A stretch of 22,726 nt of DNA from UBA4823 sp034436035 (lineage in GTDB: Bacteria > Chloroflexota > Anaerolineae > Anaerolineales > UBA4823). The stretch is from positions 1-22,726 of the forward strand of contig DAOTVW010000224.1 of NCBI GenBank assembly GCA_034436035.1, written 5' to 3'. Below are positions 22,512 through 22,726 of this stretch, one piece after another; position 1 is the stretch's first letter, and the number at the start of each line of letters is the position of its first letter. The notes beneath the pieces were generated by a model. That model was given only the letters and a program-made list of their open reading frames with translations, did no database searches and was not told where the DNA came from. The position numbers and the translations under genes were made by a program.

Positions 22512-22726
22512 TTATTGTTGGGTAATATCCCATTTTTCAATGTGCTCTAGTCCACCCAAAACAGAGAACGTTCGTTGGACGTAGGGTTTCGTAACCGTTA
22601 CGCGGGTGTACCAGTAGATGGGGATCATCACTGCATCTTCGTAGACCAGGATTTGTTCCGCCTGGGCATATAGATCGGTTCGTTTGACTGGATCGGTTTC
22701 TTTTGCTGCCTGAGCAACTAATTCAT
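22512..22726 (-). CDS. Family-5 substrate-binding protein, C-terminal part (runs off the window)
   Basis: Only the last 70 residues are in the window, read on the minus strand to a TAA at 22512-22514. The sequence contains DPVKRTDLYAQAEQILVYED, then AVMIPIYWYTRVTVTKPYV, and ends EHIEKWDITQQ. This is the conserved C-terminal pattern of ordinary OppA/DppA-type binding proteins (R..LY..AE.IL....A.IPIYWYTR). Here the canonical C-terminus really is at the end of the protein, unlike in the permuted protein of the neighbouring cassette. It is the binding protein for the following DppB/DppC-like permeases. Confidence 0.88.
   Translation of the reverse strand, partial: ELVAQAAKETDPVKRTDLYAQAEQILVYEDAVMIPIYWYTRVTVTKPYVQRTFSVLGGLEHIEKWDITQQ

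Overview
The window reads as a chromosomal segment of a Chloroflexota bacterium, most probably class Anaerolineae. This rests on protein character (PolX with a PHP domain, very long Pro/Thr-linked substrate-binding lipoproteins, a MacAB-type exporter without an outer-membrane partner) and on abundant intergenic palindromic repeats. It is an inference; there is no rRNA or other marker. Almost everything is on the minus strand. The exception is one two-component pair on the plus strand.

Layout. 37-1773: PolX DNA polymerase/exonuclease whose third polymerase aspartate appears replaced by Gln. 1939-5906 (minus): a five-gene unit, in transcription order a 52-aa Cys-containing ORF, a MacA-like adaptor, a MacB-type ATPase, a MacB-type permease and a small secreted protein, with 4-nt overlaps between the core genes. 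6088-7979 (plus): a divergent histidine kinase and NarL-family regulator, probably controlling that exporter; the shared upstream region holds a perfect 14-bp palindrome. 8013-8622: a dense repeat block between convergent genes, built from a 105-bp tandem unit and several perfect small hairpins that share an ATTTAT centre. 8618-12128 (minus): glmU, a CorC/CNNM-type CBS protein, cdd and a QueT-like transporter, tightly spaced. 12269-12562: two diverged 59-bp direct repeats around a dispersed-repeat core. 12573-12643: tRNA-Gln(UUG).

12715-22726 (minus) holds two adjacent peptide-type ABC importer cassettes. The upstream one (22726 to 20307) has a conventional family-5 substrate-binding protein (C-terminal part only), DppB-like and DppC-like permeases, and then an intrinsic terminator. 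The downstream one (20056 to 12715) is unusual. Its 855-aa lipoprotein carries the two halves of a family-5 binding protein in swapped order (a circular permutation) plus a C-terminal beta domain. Its DppC-like permease has an extracytoplasmic insert of about 170 residues after the first membrane helix. The cassette ends with two ATPases and a 64-aa two-helix membrane protein. In both cassettes a perfect 12-13-bp hairpin separates the binding-protein gene from the permeases. The downstream cassette also starts with a strong extended -10 promoter whose predicted mRNA 5' end is an orphan, near-perfect Shine-Dalgarno sequence.

The best candidates for something undescribed are the permuted-binding-protein importer and the ATTTAT-centred hairpin family. 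The remaining genes look like ordinary housekeeping or transport functions.
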